A DNA stretch of 64,000 nucleotides from an uncultured bacterium (GTDB taxonomy: Bacteria; Bacillota; Clostridia; Lachnospirales; Lachnospiraceae): positions 62,001-126,000 of the forward strand of contig CANCXX010000004.1 in the NCBI GenBank assembly GCA_947381965.1. Direction: 5' to 3'. The translations under genes and the position numbers were made by a program. Of the stretch, positions 27,289 through 35,789 are shown piece after piece. Numbering within the stretch: the first letter of the stretch is position 1; the number at the start of each line of letters is the position of its first letter. Under the pieces are notes generated by a model, which saw only the letters and a program-made list of their open reading frames with translations, ran no database searches and had not been told where the DNA came from.

Positions 27289-28457
27289 ATGGATGCTAAA
27301 TACTTTAAAAATAGTTATTGTAGAGAAATTGTACATGGTAATTATACGCTTATTATAGCCCACGATTCCGGGACATACATAAATTTACGTAGCTCAATTT
27401 GGAATAATATTCAGTATTATATGGAGAATAATATAAAAATAGATAAAAAGTATGAGGATATAATACGGGTATTATTAGAATATGGAATTATTTACCAGAC
27501 CTGTAAGGGGAACTTAGTTTATAAATCTATTATGTTACAACTGACAAGTGCATGTAATTTACATTGTATACATTGTTGTGCCCAAATGATTAGCTCTAAA
27601 GGAATAGTAACGATGGAAATTATTAATAAAGTTATCAACTTAAATCCTCAATTACTTATTTTAACTGGTGGGGAACCAATGATGCATCCTCAATTTTGGA
27701 GTATAGCGAAATATATAAGAAAGCATTTTCGCAATGAACTTAGGCTAATGACGAATGCAACATTAATTACAGAGAAAAATATTGGCGATTTATGTAGTTA
27801 CTTTGATTCGGTTGATATAAGTATGGATGGGAAAAATAATGAGGATACTAGTCGTATCCGTGGGGGAGGAGTATATGAACATGCAATAAATGCTATACAC
27901 TTATTAAAAAAATATGATAAGAAAGTTACCGTTTCAGCGGTGGTAGAATGTTTTACAGAAGATTTTGCAAATCAATTTGATGAACTGGCCTTTTCACTGG
28001 GTGTAGATACAATATTAAGAGAACTTGATATCGTAGATGAGGTTATGAAAAATTTTGATGATATTGTTGTGGGAGGAAAAAACATTATATTGAGAATAAA
28101 ATAAGGACAATACAAGAAACTGTTCCTAACAATATAGAATTCCATAAATGCCCTATGGCACGTTATTCTTTATTTTTTGATGTTAAAGGGAACATCTATC
28201 CTTGTGGTGGATTGGCAAAGGATAAGTTCTGTATTGGAAACATTGACGATTTATCTAATATATCTGATTATAATTATTTAGAACAAATACTGTTAAAAGA
28301 AGATAAGTATGCCGAATGCCGTAACTGTATATACAGAGCAGGATGCTGGGACTGTCTGAATGAACTTGAAAATTGTTCTAAGATTCCAGAAGTATTTTGG
28401 GCATATTGTCAGAATCATAAAAAAAAGTGGAAGAATATTTTGGAGGATAAGGTGTAG
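27289..28457 (+). pseudogene. radical SAM/SPASM peptide maturase 1, frameshifted at A6
   Basis: Two frames join into one protein of about 388 residues. Residues ~10-75 resemble a PqqD-like recognition domain (DSGTYINLRSSIWNNI, then VLLEYGIIYQ). The cluster motif is CNLHCIHC (Cys 89, 93, 96), followed by LILTGGEPMMHP. The first frame stops at 28104. The SPASM domain (FHKCPMARYSLFFDVKGN, YPCGG, ECRNCIYRAGCWDC) is in the -1 frame and stays open upstream to the A-run at 28077-28082. The run is set in frame as A AAA AAC, a classical -1 slippery heptamer. One extra A would also restore a single frame. The next gene starts 3 bp after the stop. Confidence 0.8.
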
Positions 28458-28459
28458 GT

Positions 28460-29506
28460 ATGTTTTTTACTATCTGGCTTACAACAGAATGTAATTTGCA
28501 ATGTACATATTGCTATGAAGGAAGTGAAAAGAAGCAAGGAATAATGTCTATGGAGACAGCACAAGCGGTAATTGATTTTATTTATTTGCAAATTATAACA
28601 CAAAAAACAATTTATAGCTATTTGTCAATTGATTTTTTAGGTGGAGAGCCATTACTAAATTATGAAGTCATGTGTTACATAATAGAAAAAGTAAGGTCCT
28701 GGCAGTTGGCAGTGCCCGTATACATAAGCATGACAACTAACGCTACACTATTAACAAAAGAAAAGATTGCTTATCTAATTAATTCGTTAGATGAAATTTC
28801 GGTGAGTATTGATGGTGATAAGCAAACGCACGATATGTATCGAAAATTTTCTGATGGTAGCGGAAGCTATAAAATAGTTATCGAAAATATAAGGGAACTT
28901 TTAAAATATCAAAAATCATTTTGTAATTTTCGAGCGCGTATGACAATTAGACCGGAAACAGCAAAGCTTCTTTATGAAAATGTAAATTATATGATTGACT
29001 TAGGATTTAAAACAATTGTTCCAGTTATGGATAGATTTATTGACTGGACCCAGGAAGAAGCTGATTGTCTTTATACAGAAATGATAAAAATTTATGAAAA
29101 ATTTATTGTAAACAGAAAGGACTTATTTATAGGATTGGTTGATGATATAACTTTAAGGCGGGAGTCGCTTTGCTTGGGGGGTGAAATAACTTTGCAGATT
29201 AGTCCAAACGGTGTTATTTTTCCATGTTCTTATGTAATGGGACAAGATAATTTTGCTTTTGGTGATGTTCAAAACGGAGTTCAAAATGAAAAAAAGGAGT
29301 GGATAAAAAAAATTAATAATATGCCGATGACAGAGTCCTGTAATTTTTGTGCATGGCAATGCTTTTGTAATGGCAACAGGTGTCGTTTATTAAATTATGC
29401 TACAACGGGAGACTTTACTATCCCTTCTGCAGCAACATGCCTTAATGAACGTTTACAACTAAAATTATGCAGAGAGTACTATAGATCAGAGAAACGTAGT
29501 CAATGA
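28460..29506 (+). CDS. radical SAM/SPASM peptide maturase 2
   Basis: 348 residues beginning almost directly with the cluster motif CNLQCTYC (Cys 11, 15, 18), then IDFLGGEPLLNYEV and SIDGDKQTHDMYR. The C-terminal SPASM region has many Cys (LCLGGEITLQISPNG, FPCSYVMG, SCNFCAWQCFCNGNRC) for auxiliary Fe-S clusters. This is the architecture of maturases that form Cys thioether bonds in sactipeptides and ranthipeptides; it lacks an N-terminal recognition domain of its own. It may rely on the recognition domain of the adjacent maturase 1. It is similar in style to Cys-rich-peptide maturases of clostridia (CcpM-like), from memory. Confidence 0.87.
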   Translation: MFFTIWLTTECNLQCTYCYEGSEKKQGIMSMETAQAVIDFIYLQIITQKTIYSYLSIDFLGGEPLLNYEVMCYIIEKVRSWQLAVPVYISMTTNATLLTKEKIAYLINSLDEISVSIDGDKQTHDMYRKFSDGSGSYKIVIENIRELLKYQKSFCNFRARMTIRPETAKLLYENVNYMIDLGFKTIVPVMDRFIDWTQEEADCLYTEMIKIYEKFIVNRKDLFIGLVDDITLRRESLCLGGEITLQISPNGVIFPCSYVMGQDNFAFGDVQNGVQNEKKEWIKKINNMPMTESCNFCAWQCFCNGNRCRLLNYATTGDFTIPSAATCLNERLQLKLCREYYRSEKRSQ

Positions 29507-29666
29507 CCTTCTTCAAAAAAATCATGGAAAGCATAAAGATGATATATGATTGCCTTTACTTAGAGGAGGGATAAATTTTGAAGAGATGTAATATATATGA
29601 AAAATAAATTTTTTACAGGAAAATAGATGCCTACACTAAAATACACAGACAGGACAGAGTTAGAGG

Positions 29667-30797
29667 ATGATTATACTGATAAAGAATGAAGTACATAAAT
29701 TGTTTAAAATAAAAGTATTGCCATTTTCATTACTTGTTGTAATTCTAGGATTAATATATTTAATGATGATTTATGGAGAGTTTGGTTATGATATAAGCAG
29801 GCTGTTAACAACACATTCTGATAAAGGATTAATTGCATATTCCGAGAAAGATGGCAGGCTACTGACTGGACAGGAAGGATATGAACAAAATAAAAAAGTT
29901 GCAAGCATGTATTCTGAGGAAATAAATGATGTATTTCTCGCGCAGCTTCATGCAGATTATAAATCTTCTTCTTATGTGTCATTTGAAAACGGTGAAAGAT
30001 TTTATAATGCTACTTATAGTTTTTTTCAAGATGTATTTAATATAGGGGCAGAAAATTATGGAAAGAGGAATGATGTTTGGGGAAAAGTAAAGGGATCTAT
30101 ACAGTATGGTTTTACTGGAGACTGGGAGGCTTTGGAAAATATTTTACATAGTTTTTTCTTATTGTTTTCTATTTTTATTATTATTTTTGCAGCGCCTCTC
30201 TTTACTTTTGACAGAGAGTGTGGTATGAACGCTTATCTTAACACAGCAAAGAACGGAGGAAGTAATTTATTAAAATATAAAATAGTAGCAATGTTTGGTG
30301 CAATAAATATTCTGATGTTTGTAGTACTTATAGTAATTAGTACTATACATTTTGTACAATATGGATTTGCTAATGCGAATGTAAATATTCAATGCAGTTA
30401 TGACCAAAGATATATTGGTGCAACGATTAATTGTACTATGGGTCAGCTTACTATCTGGACATTGATTTCAGGCATAATTGGATGTAATATGATTCTTCTC
30501 CTGACGGTATTAATATCTATGATAAATAACACTACCCTGGCATCATTTTCAATATCTTTAGCAATAATCTGGCTTCCAGGATATCCTTTTATGCAAATGT
30601 TGGAGAATGACTGTATATTAAGGTTGCTTTTATCTGTAGTACCTGTTAATGCTTTATATGTAAATGCTTTAATTCGGGATATTTCTACATGGAACGCTTT
30701 GTGGGGGATATTTTTGATGCGCCTCATACTATTTGGAATACTATTTTTTATAACAACAATGGTTTGGAGGAAAAAGTATATGCAATTTAATGGATAA
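29667..30797 (+). CDS. ABC-2 type permease of the peptide cluster (first subunit)
   Basis: 376 residues. One helix near the N-terminus (VLPFSLLVVILGLIYLMMIYG) is followed by a ~120-residue extracytoplasmic segment and then five helices. This layout is common in LanE/LanG- or BcrB-like permeases that remove antimicrobial peptides from the membrane. It forms a three-gene set with the ATPase and second permease downstream (spacings 11 and 21 bp). A 160-bp gap with AGGAGG at ~29563 but no convincing gene precedes it. Self-protection is likely by context but not proven. Confidence 0.8.
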   Translation: MIILIKNEVHKLFKIKVLPFSLLVVILGLIYLMMIYGEFGYDISRLLTTHSDKGLIAYSEKDGRLLTGQEGYEQNKKVASMYSEEINDVFLAQLHADYKSSSYVSFENGERFYNATYSFFQDVFNIGAENYGKRNDVWGKVKGSIQYGFTGDWEALENILHSFFLLFSIFIIIFAAPLFTFDRECGMNAYLNTAKNGGSNLLKYKIVAMFGAINILMFVVLIVISTIHFVQYGFANANVNIQCSYDQRYIGATINCTMGQLTIWTLISGIIGCNMILLLTVLISMINNTTLASFSISLAIIWLPGYPFMQMLENDCILRLLLSVVPVNALYVNALIRDISTWNALWGIFLMRLILFGILFFITTMVWRKKYMQFNG

Positions 30798-30808
30798 GGA
30801 GAGAGAAT

Positions 30809-31681
30809 ATGGTTTTGGAATTAAAAGACGTTGTAAAGAATTACAATAAAAGGGTATTAGACCATGTAAACTGTACATTTAAAAGTGGTGTATATGGTCT
30901 GCTTGGCCCAAACGGGTCGGGAAAATCCACGTTAATACGTTTAATATGCCATCTTGAAGTGCCGACAGAAGGAAAGATTTCCCTAGATGGAGTATCCATT
31001 GATCAATTGGACAAACAGTATCGTAGTATATTAGGATATGTTCCTCAAAAAGCAGGCTATTATCCTGATTTTACAGCAAGTGATTATTTAAACTACCTAT
31101 GTATAATGAAAGGAATTCCATACAGAGAAGCAAAGAAACGTATTGAGAATGTGCTTATGCAGGTTAATCTTTCTGATACTGGTTTAATGAAAATAAAAGA
31201 CTTTTCAGGAGGAATGAAGCAGCGGCTTAGTATTGCGCAGGCGATTTTAAATAATCCAGAAATTTTACTTTTGGATGAGCCAACAGTGGGATTAGATTTG
31301 GAAGAAAGAATGAAGTTTAAACAATTTATCAGCGAGTATTCTGGCAATAAAATTGTAATATTAGTAACTCATATTATTAGTGATATTGAAGATATTGGCA
31401 ATGAAATAATTATTTTGGGTAATGGAAAGATAAAGGCGCATTCGACACCAGAAGAGTTGCTTTCTGGCTTAAAAGGAAAAGTATGGGAATGTATTTGTAC
31501 AAAAGAAGAGGCAATTGAGCTGAGAAAAATATATAGTTCTTCTAATGTTAAAGTAAAAGGAAATTGTGTAGAATTACGTTTGATCGCAGATAGCAAACCA
31601 ATGGAAAATTCCTTTATGGTAGAAGGAGATCTACAGGATTTATATTTGTCCATACTCGACAATGTCAAGGCATACAGATAA
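30809..31681 (+). CDS. ABC transporter ATP-binding protein (BcrA/LanF-like)
   Basis: 290 residues. Walker A is GPNGSGKST, the Q-loop is VPQKAGYYPDFT, the signature is FSGGMKQRLS, Walker B is ILLLDEPTVGLD and the switch His is in VTHI. The C-terminal ~70 residues form the variable domain seen in drug- and lantibiotic-exporter ATPases. It lies between two permease genes and should drive them. Confidence 0.92.
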   Translation: MVLELKDVVKNYNKRVLDHVNCTFKSGVYGLLGPNGSGKSTLIRLICHLEVPTEGKISLDGVSIDQLDKQYRSILGYVPQKAGYYPDFTASDYLNYLCIMKGIPYREAKKRIENVLMQVNLSDTGLMKIKDFSGGMKQRLSIAQAILNNPEILLLDEPTVGLDLEERMKFKQFISEYSGNKIVILVTHIISDIEDIGNEIIILGNGKIKAHSTPEELLSGLKGKVWECICTKEEAIELRKIYSSSNVKVKGNCVELRLIADSKPMENSFMVEGDLQDLYLSILDNVKAYR

Positions 31682-31702
31682 AATAAAGGAGAAGACTGCT
31701 TT

Positions 31703-32491
31703 ATGCTGTATTACGAACTGAAAAAATTATTTGGGAAAAAGAGATGTATAGTGTTGTTATTTATACTTTCCTCCATCACATGTTTTATGATTATTATGTT
31801 GTACCAGATGAAAAGTAATTATTATAATAAAATTTCGCCTTTTGAAGAGTTTTTGTCATATTACTGGCTTTATGGTTTGTCATATTTATATATTATCATA
31901 TTTTTTAATATATCTGTTTTTCCGTTAGAAGAAAAAAATGCTATGTCACAGATACTTTTGATTTCACAGTGCGGAAGGGAGAAACTTGCAAAAACAAAAT
32001 TAACGATATCTTTAATAGTTACTAATATTCTTCTCATATGGTTTATAGTATCTTCTTTCTTTGGGTATTTAGCAGTTTTTTCATCAGATTTTCATATACC
32101 AATAACAGAAAATTACGATACAATCTATAATATAAATTCCATTGTGGCTACTTCGGGAGATGTATTTTTAATTTGTATTATTTCCTTTATTGTTACTGCA
32201 AATTTTACGGCAATATTAAGTATATATTTATCTGTAAAAATAAAGAATACATATTTTGTCTGTATATTATTATTTACCGGATGCTTTATGACTATTTTTA
32301 GCCTGAATCCAGAATTTGGAATATTTTTTTCACTTATGCCCTTAGGGAATTATATTGTTACAGCAGATAGCTTGAAAGTACGATTTGTGTTAGCAAACAT
32401 TCCGCTTACTATACATAGTATAAGCCTTGTTGTTGATTTTATACTTATATGTATTTTAACTATAAAGATAAAAAATGTGTATCGAATATAA
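31703..32491 (+). CDS. ABC-2 type permease of the peptide cluster (second subunit)
   Basis: 262 residues with six hydrophobic segments (for example CIVLLFILSSITCFMIIMLY). There is no sequence motif beyond the general ABC-2 permease pattern. It follows the ATPase gene by 21 bp and completes a LanFEG-like transporter with the first permease. It ends 11 bp before a perfect palindrome that separates it from the exporter gene. Confidence 0.78.
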   Translation: MLYYELKKLFGKKRCIVLLFILSSITCFMIIMLYQMKSNYYNKISPFEEFLSYYWLYGLSYLYIIIFFNISVFPLEEKNAMSQILLISQCGREKLAKTKLTISLIVTNILLIWFIVSSFFGYLAVFSSDFHIPITENYDTIYNINSIVATSGDVFLICIISFIVTANFTAILSIYLSVKIKNTYFVCILLFTGCFMTIFSLNPEFGIFFSLMPLGNYIVTADSLKVRFVLANIPLTIHSISLVVDFILICILTIKIKNVYRI

Positions 32492-32502
32492 GATAATTTT
32501 AA

Positions 32503-32533
32503 TACTTTATATTTAGGGAGTAAATATAAAGTA
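32503..32533 (+). promoter_or_regulatory. perfect 13-bp inverted repeat between transporter genes
   Basis: TACTTTATATTTA and TAAATATAAAGTA flank a GGGAG loop. No T-run follows, so it may be an operator, an mRNA processing or stability hairpin, or a weak attenuator before the exporter gene. Confidence 0.55.
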
Positions 32534-32621
32534 CGAGATGATATGTTGTGAAAAGTAAGTTTTATACAAAAAATTTGTGCTTGTGCCCTAATTGGCAGTT
32601 GAGCAAGAATGAGGGATTATA

Positions 32622-34724
32622 ATGAGAAAAGTACCTTTCGTGCCACAGTTAAATTCAACGGAATGTGGAGTTTGTGTATTAACAATGATACTTCGCTATT
32701 ATGGCGCATATTATTCTATAAATGAAATACGTAATCATTTACCTTCAGGTAGAGATGGAGTTACTATACGAAGGCTCATTAACGGCTTTCTAAATTATGG
32801 TATTGACGCTACTGCATACCGTGGAGATGTAGATAGTAAATCTGTTTTACCACTTCCGGCGATTGTTACGTGGGAAGAAGGTCATTATGTTATTATTGAA
32901 CGTATAAATCGCAAATATATGTATATTGTAGACCCTAATTTAGGACGGCTAAAGATAACTTCTGATGAATTTGTTAAAGGATATTCAGGTATAATAATTT
33001 TACTAAAAAAAACAATGCATTTTAAAAAGAGACAAAAGCATACACATTTTAAAAATTCATTTTTCCCCATAATGAAATATTATAGAAATGAATTTATTTT
33101 ATTAATGAACTTATCTTTATTTACACAATTATCTGCACTTTCTGTGCCTATTTCTATAAAATACTTAATTGATGATTTGGTTAGTATGAATGTTAAGTCT
33201 TATCATATATATTTTTTTATTGGTTCTATGTTAGCGAATTCAATTTTTTTATACTTAAAAAAATATTATTTGACAGTACTTGGGGTTAATATTGATCGTG
33301 AAGTAAACAAAAAACTTTTAGCAAAACTCTTGACAGTCAAATACAGTTTTTACGATAACAAAAATAATGCAGATATAATTTACGCATTGGATAATGTGGG
33401 GTGTATAAAAAATATTTATCTTGATAATATTTTAGGCAGTATATTTGATTTGGCTTTAATGTTTTTTATTATAGCATATTTATTTTATACTAATCCTATT
33501 TTGGGCATAATCGCTTTAATTGCTTTACTGCCCAATATTAGTCTTTTAATTTTTACTGATAAGCCTATTCAAAGAGACATTCGGTTAATGATTCATGAGT
33601 ATGAAAATGTTTATGAGCAACAAATTGCAATAATCTATTCTATTTTAGGAATAAAAATATCCGCTATAGAAAATCCCATTTTGGATAAATGGGTGAAAAT
33701 CTATAATCTTTACTATAAAAAAGAAAAAGACTATCAAACTAAAGTTAATACATTTAAAGTTGCATTGACTGCAATAATTAACTTGTCGCCTATTGTAGTA
33801 TTAATGCTTGTGCTTCAATTTACCTCAAAAGGGTTTATGACTATTGGAAGTGTGATGGCGTTTTATACTATGACCAATATGTTATTTGGCTCTGTCAATA
33901 TTATTATAAACAATATACGTAATTTACGAGATAATTTGACTCTGTTTAAAAGAATTGAGGAAATTATGCAGTATGATGAAGAAATTCTATTAGAGCAGGA
34001 ATCTGATGAATTAGATATTAATGGAGATATAAAGATTAATAATATTAGCTTTAAGTATTCAGAGGATGGAGAATACATATTAAAAAATATTTCCTGTACT
34101 ATTAAGAAAGGAAGTAAGGCTGCAATTACAGGTGATTCGGGGTCTGGAAAAAGTACTTTTTTAAAGGTTTTATCAGGGCTATATGAGTTAGAAAGTGGTA
34201 ACGTCCTGTATAATAATAATGAAATGAACTATTGCAATAAAGCGTCTATAAGGAAACAGATTGGTTTTATTGCACAAAATGTTTGGCCCTTAACTCAAAG
34301 CATTAAGGAATATATGCTATTAGGTTTGAACAATATAACAATGGATGATATTGAAAACGCATGTAAAATTGTTAATATACATGATGAAATAATGCACATG
34401 CCAATGAAATATCATACAATTATTTCAGAAACAGGTAAAAATATATCTGGTGGACAGTGTCAGCGTATTATGTTAGCACGAATGGTATTGTTAAAGCCTC
34501 GAATTTTGTTTTTAGATGAGGCGACAAACGCACTGGACACTATAAATGAAAATAAAATTTTAGATTATTTTTTTAAAAATAAATGTACTATAGTTATGGT
34601 CACACATAAGTTAGACTATATAAAAAAATGTGACGAGATATTTATTATGAAGGATGGAAGGTTATTTACTAGTGGAAAATATGATGAATTAGTACAGCAA
34701 GGGTATAGAAATATATTAATTTAA
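32622..34724 (+). CDS. peptidase-containing ABC exporter (C39 domain, bacteriocin type)
   Basis: 700 residues in the PCAT layout. The N-terminal C39 protease has Cys15 in NSTECGVC, His88 in EEGHYVII and Asp104 in IVDPNLG. Six transmembrane helices span about 160-440. The ATPase has Walker A GDSGSGKST near residue 504, signature ISGGQCQR and Walker B ILFLDEAT. Such exporters cut the leader of a peptide after a GG-like site and pump out the core. The six-Cys peptide downstream is the obvious cargo, though its cleavage site is unusual. All three catalytic residues are intact. Confidence 0.93.
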   Translation: MRKVPFVPQLNSTECGVCVLTMILRYYGAYYSINEIRNHLPSGRDGVTIRRLINGFLNYGIDATAYRGDVDSKSVLPLPAIVTWEEGHYVIIERINRKYMYIVDPNLGRLKITSDEFVKGYSGIIILLKKTMHFKKRQKHTHFKNSFFPIMKYYRNEFILLMNLSLFTQLSALSVPISIKYLIDDLVSMNVKSYHIYFFIGSMLANSIFLYLKKYYLTVLGVNIDREVNKKLLAKLLTVKYSFYDNKNNADIIYALDNVGCIKNIYLDNILGSIFDLALMFFIIAYLFYTNPILGIIALIALLPNISLLIFTDKPIQRDIRLMIHEYENVYEQQIAIIYSILGIKISAIENPILDKWVKIYNLYYKKEKDYQTKVNTFKVALTAIINLSPIVVLMLVLQFTSKGFMTIGSVMAFYTMTNMLFGSVNIIINNIRNLRDNLTLFKRIEEIMQYDEEILLEQESDELDINGDIKINNISFKYSEDGEYILKNISCTIKKGSKAAITGDSGSGKSTFLKVLSGLYELESGNVLYNNNEMNYCNKASIRKQIGFIAQNVWPLTQSIKEYMLLGLNNITMDDIENACKIVNIHDEIMHMPMKYHTIISETGKNISGGQCQRIMLARMVLLKPRILFLDEATNALDTINENKILDYFFKNKCTIVMVTHKLDYIKKCDEIFIMKDGRLFTSGKYDELVQQGYRNILI

Positions 34725-34839
34725 TACTTCTCTTACTATATATAGTAATTATAATTATGGTAAATTACAGTATGTATAAATTTTAATGCTTTTGTTTTAT
34801 CATAAAGTTTTCATAATATTAAAAGGTTAGTTATTATTC

Positions 34840-34867
34840 TTGCAAATCGTTAAAAATTATTTGTAAT
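34840..34867 (+). promoter_or_regulatory. possible separate promoter of the precursor peptide
   Basis: TTGCAA (34840-34845) and TGTAAT (34862-34867) are 16 bp apart and would give a 5' UTR of only ~17 nt. GTTA-containing half-sites at 34849 and 34870 are 21 bp apart, like LytTR boxes, but they overlap the promoter itself, so this is weak. Confidence 0.3.
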
Positions 34868-34890
34868 CAGTTAGAAAGGAGGTGAAAAAT

Positions 34891-35073
34891 ATGAAAAATA
34901 TAAGTAGAGTGTTAGTTCCTGTATCTGAGGAGGAAATGGATACAGCTTACGGGAAAAGGTGTGGTGTTTGCCAAAACTGCAAGGAAGTAAATCAAATAGG
35001 GCTTGGTCCCACATGTTGCAGACATGATTGCCTTTTGGGGTTAGCAAAATCATTTATTTCTAAAGACAAATAG
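34891..35073 (+). CDS. six-cysteine RiPP precursor peptide
   Basis: 60 residues from an ATG with AGGAGG at 8 bp spacing. Residues 1-23 are leader-like (MKNISRVLVPVSEEEMDTAYGKR). SEEEMDTAYGK aligns with the LSxxELxxIxGG leader of C39 substrates, but the second Gly is Lys. The core has Cys at 24, 27, 30, 42, 43 and 47 in the pattern CxxCxxC-x11-CCxxxC and ends in a Cys-free amphipathic tail. GPTCCRHDC (39-47) fits GPxxCxxxC, which I recall in ruminococcin C1, and Cys42/Asp46 is a CX3D pair as in ranthipeptides. With two radical SAM enzymes and a C39 exporter, it is almost certainly the modified and exported product. Confidence 0.82.
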   Translation: MKNISRVLVPVSEEEMDTAYGKRCGVCQNCKEVNQIGLGPTCCRHDCLLGLAKSFISKDK

Positions 35074-35099
35074 GAAGTAAAACTTGTGGTCTACTAGTT

Positions 35100-35217
35100 C
35101 TACAGCGTACACTTGATACTATACTCACTTTCTGCAAAGAAATTTGCGTGAAATTAACAGCAATAACAGCCGAATGTCGTAGTTTCACATATGCTAATTT
35201 TGAAATGTGCGCTGTAG
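35100..35217. repeat. imperfect inverted repeat pair bounding ~118 bp after the precursor gene
   Basis: CTACAGCGTACACTT at the left and AATGTGCGCTGTAG at the right are reverse complements with two mismatches. A second, internal palindrome (TTTCTGCAAA and TTTGCGTGAAA) lies near 35130-35155. It may be a small non-autonomous element or an mRNA fold. No clean target duplication is visible. Confidence 0.35.
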
Positions 35218-35418
35218 TACTAAAGAACGAATGACACTCTCCATATAAATAAATGCTTAAGGTTTGATGGAATGTGTATGGCTTCTGGTAGATAATGCTG
35301 GAAGCCTTTACGTTTAAAATGGGTAGGAAGTGGAGCTTTTCTGCTCTATTAACAATCCAGAAGGTTTAGGTTATAATATATTTAAAACTTACACAGATTT
35401 CATAATAGAGGTGCTGGT
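35218..35418. other. AT-rich intergenic stretch with weak hairpin
   Basis: No gene is visible. GGCTTC (35280) and GAAGCC (35301) form a six-bp stem followed by TTTACGTTT, a possible weak terminator for the peptide operon on the plus strand. Confidence 0.3.
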
Positions 35419-35640
35419 ATGTGTGATGTGAAAAAGAACGAAAAAATCTATGAAGATATAAAAATGCTTCAACCGGAAGACACTTTACAGCTTGTGTTGG
35501 AAGCTTGATATAGTATGTTTGGATAATTATATCATGGAATATGCTCAAGATGAAGATATGTTTTTCCATTCAGCAAATATGTTATACCAGATTAGTTTAA
35601 ATTTTAATACCTTAAACAAAAAAGCAGAGCTAATAACCAT
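35419..35640 (+). pseudogene. broken small gene of unknown function
   Basis: ATG at 35419, with GAGGTG upstream, opens 29 codons (MCDVKKNEKIYEDIKMLQPE...) and stops at 35508. A second frame, open from about 35490, continues with LDNYIMEYAQDEDMFFHSAN. Together they look like one ~75-residue acidic protein interrupted by a frameshift. I do not recognise it. It sits next to other remnants and is probably debris of a mobile element. Confidence 0.35.
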
Positions 35641-35662
35641 GAGTAAACAACTCATGTGTTAT
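35614..35662 (-). terminator. terminator of the GntR/ABC operon
   Basis: Read on the minus strand, ATAACACATGAGT pairs with ACTCATGGTTAT around a 5-nt loop, and CTTTTTTGTTT follows. It overlaps the stop codon of the 42-residue membrane protein. Confidence 0.7.
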
Positions 35663-35780
35663 CGGTTCTTGAAGATTGCTGTCTTTGTCCCCTTTTTTTC
35701 CTATATTCCTTGATAGCCTTGTTTCTAAGCGGTATTCCAACACCAATTAAAAGTCCCACGATTATAACTGTAAAATCCAT
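35652..35780 (-). CDS. 42-residue single-helix membrane protein at the end of the GntR/ABC operon
   Basis: MDFTVIIVGLLIGVGIPLRN followed by KAIKEYRKKRGQ and a polar tail: one transmembrane helix and a very basic cytoplasmic end. The ATG lies 9 bp after the permease stop and GAGGTAAG precedes it at good spacing. A terminator overlaps its end, so it is the last gene of the operon. It may be a small accessory subunit of the ABC transporter. I do not recognise a named family. Confidence 0.6.
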   Translation of the reverse strand: MDFTVIIVGLLIGVGIPLRNKAIKEYRKKRGQRQQSSRTDNT

Positions 35781-35789
35781 GTTCTTACC

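Noticed and set aside
29540-29666. Short TTG-initiated frame (~29578) between maturase 2 and the first permease
   Set aside because: It has an AGGAGG upstream but only nine codons; I cannot support it as a gene.
34820-34880. LytTR boxes directly before the precursor gene
   Set aside because: GTTA half-sites are spaced near 20 bp but fall within and downstream of the only usable promoter, so activator binding there makes little sense.
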